From Mariniphaga sp964540165 (GTDB taxonomy: Bacteria; Bacteroidota; Bacteroidia; Bacteroidales; Prolixibacteraceae), in NCBI GenBank assembly GCA_964540165.1, contig CAZILU010000145.1:1-7520 (forward strand): a stretch of 7,520 nucleotides of DNA, written 5' to 3'. Positions 6,797 through 7,520 of the stretch are shown here, in pieces; positions within the stretch are counted from its first letter, which is position 1, and every line of letters starts with the position of its first letter. A program made the translations under genes and the position numbers. The notes under the pieces are model-generated. The model was not told the DNA's origin, ran no database searches, and worked only from the letters and a program-made list of their open reading frames with translations.

Positions 6797-6826
6797 CAAA
6801 TTTATAACTAAATATCAACTCGCAAA
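6797..6826 (-). promoter_or_regulatory. Bacteroidetes-type promoter of the porin gene
   Basis: Read on the minus strand, TTTG (6826-6823) is followed after 18 bases by TAAATTTG (6804-6797). This fits the Bacteroidetes primary-sigma consensus (TTTG at -33, TAnnTTTG at -7) with near-normal spacing. The predicted start near 6790-6792 leaves a leader of about 90 bases. Confidence 0.65.
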
Positions 6827-7030
6827 ATATATTTATTGATTTTCAACCCCTTGTGGAATATTCGAACAGAACAACCTTTTTTTCTATCCAATGATTCTCT
6901 TCTTCCCCTTGATAAGTTCAAAATATTACGCTACAGCAATCCGCAGGAAAATCTCCTGAAATATGGCTGGTAGTATTTCCCCTGTTAAACTACCTCTCAC
7001 CATTAAGTTATTTACCATGCACAGCACACT

Positions 7031-7061
7031 AAAAAAAGCCGCTTAAAATTGCGGCTTTTTT
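7031..7061 (-). terminator. Intrinsic terminator of the dihydrolipoyl dehydrogenase gene
   Basis: AAAAAAGCCGC (7032-7042) and its complement GCGGCTTTTTT (7051-7061) form an 11-bp stem around an eight-base loop. On the minus strand the stem is preceded by A and followed by T residues (run ending at 7031). It begins 18 bases after the dehydrogenase stop and could also stop plus-strand transcription. Confidence 0.85.
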
Positions 7062-7079
7062 CAATCTGATTATATGGGA

Positions 7080-7520
7080 TTAAATATGGATAACTTCACC
7101 GTAGGCAGCTGCAGCTGCTTCCATCACCGCTTCGCTCATGGTTGGGTGCGGGTGGATGGTTTTAATCAGTTCGTGGCCGGTAATTTCCAGTTTTTTGGCA
7201 ACGACCAGTTCTGCAATCATCTCGGTAACGTTTCCGCCAATCATATGGGCTCCTAACAGTTCACCATACCTGGCATCAAAAACCAGCTTAACAAAACCAT
7301 CTTTTTGACCGGCCGCACTGGCTTTTCCGCTGGCCGAATAGGGGAATTTACCCACCTTAACTTCATAACCAGCCTCTTTAGCCTTTGCTTCAGTCATACC
7401 AACCGATGAAACTTCCGGAGAGGTGTATGTACACCCCGGGATGTTCGAATAATCGATAGGATCCGGATTCTTTCCGGCGATCTTTTCCACACAAGTTATC
7501 GCTTCGGCCGAAGCAACGTG
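7080..7520 (-). CDS. lpdA: Dihydrolipoyl dehydrogenase (E3), C-terminal part, cut by window edge
   Basis: FAD enzyme that reoxidises dihydrolipoamide with NAD+, shared by 2-oxo-acid dehydrogenase complexes and the glycine cleavage system, in the cytoplasm. About 146 C-terminal residues are visible. The frame stays open to the window edge (HVASAEAITCVEKIAG), so the true start lies outside and the GTG at 7488-7490 is an internal Val codon. The segment DYSNIPGCTYTSPEVSSVG begins the dimerisation domain. ELLGAHMIGGNVTEMIAEL and IHPHPTMSEAV are hallmark motifs; the His and Glu of HPHPTMSE form the catalytic dyad that works with the flavin-linked disulfide of the partner subunit. The FAD and NAD domains and the redox-active cysteines lie outside the window. 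No truncation or frameshift is seen. An intrinsic terminator follows directly, so this is the last gene of its transcript. Confidence 0.95.
   Translation of the reverse strand, partial: HVASAEAITCVEKIAGKNPDPIDYSNIPGCTYTSPEVSSVGMTEAKAKEAGYEVKVGKFPYSASGKASAAGQKDGFVKLVFDARYGELLGAHMIGGNVTEMIAELVVAKKLEITGHELIKTIHPHPTMSEAVMEAAAAAYGEVIHI

Larger units (their letters stand above)
6700..7079. other. Intergenic region upstream of the porin gene
   Basis: This AT-rich stretch holds the leader and promoter of the porin gene (6700 to about 6830) and the terminator of the dehydrogenase gene (7031-7061). Between about 6840 and 7020 I see only a weak 5-bp hairpin (CAGGA/TCCTG, 6944-6958). No reading frame or RNA gene is supported there. 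Confidence 0.6.

Noticed and set aside
7080..7490. Complete small gene starting at GTG 7488-7490
   Set aside because: The frame continues upstream to the window edge with dihydrolipoyl dehydrogenase sequence, so this is an internal Val codon of a longer gene.

Overview
The window looks like Bacteroidota chromosome, probably from the Bacteroidales or a related order. The evidence is a Bacteroidetes-type ECF sigma factor coupled to a membrane/beta-barrel partner, a Bacteroidetes-style OmpP1/FadL porin, lipoprotein serpins, near absence of Shine-Dalgarno sites, and candidate promoters of the Bacteroidetes TAnnTTTG type. Genus cannot be read from the sequence. No mobile element, CRISPR array, tRNA or rRNA was seen.

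Layout. (1) Positions 29-2010, minus strand: an ECF sigma factor followed, with a 4-base ATGA overlap, by a protein that has a short cytoplasmic segment, one transmembrane helix, a long periplasmic linker and a C-terminal outer-membrane beta-barrel. This matches the Das/Dma arrangement (sigma factor plus dual membrane-spanning anti-sigma factor) known from Bacteroides. (2) Positions 2011-2344: a divergent intergenic region with an orphan intrinsic terminator and a candidate promoter for the next unit. (3) Positions 2345-4903, plus strand: two tandem serpin lipoproteins, about half identical, both with inhibitory-type hinges but different reactive-centre loops, ending at a strong shared hairpin terminator (4933-4969). 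(4) Positions 5017-6699, minus strand: an OmpP1/FadL-type outer-membrane channel with a long Ala/Gln-rich insertion, behind a good Bacteroidetes promoter (6797-6826). (5) Positions 7080-7520, minus strand: the C-terminal third of dihydrolipoyl dehydrogenase, cut by the window edge and followed by an intrinsic terminator.

How the genes may fit together. The sigma/anti-sigma pair would carry a signal from the outer membrane directly to transcription. The serpins, anchored in the outer membrane, would trap serine or cysteine proteases at the envelope. The two units are divergent and share an upstream region, so the sigma factor may control the serpins, or the serpins may affect proteolysis of the membrane-spanning partner; both ideas are inference. 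The porin and the dehydrogenase appear to be independent units.
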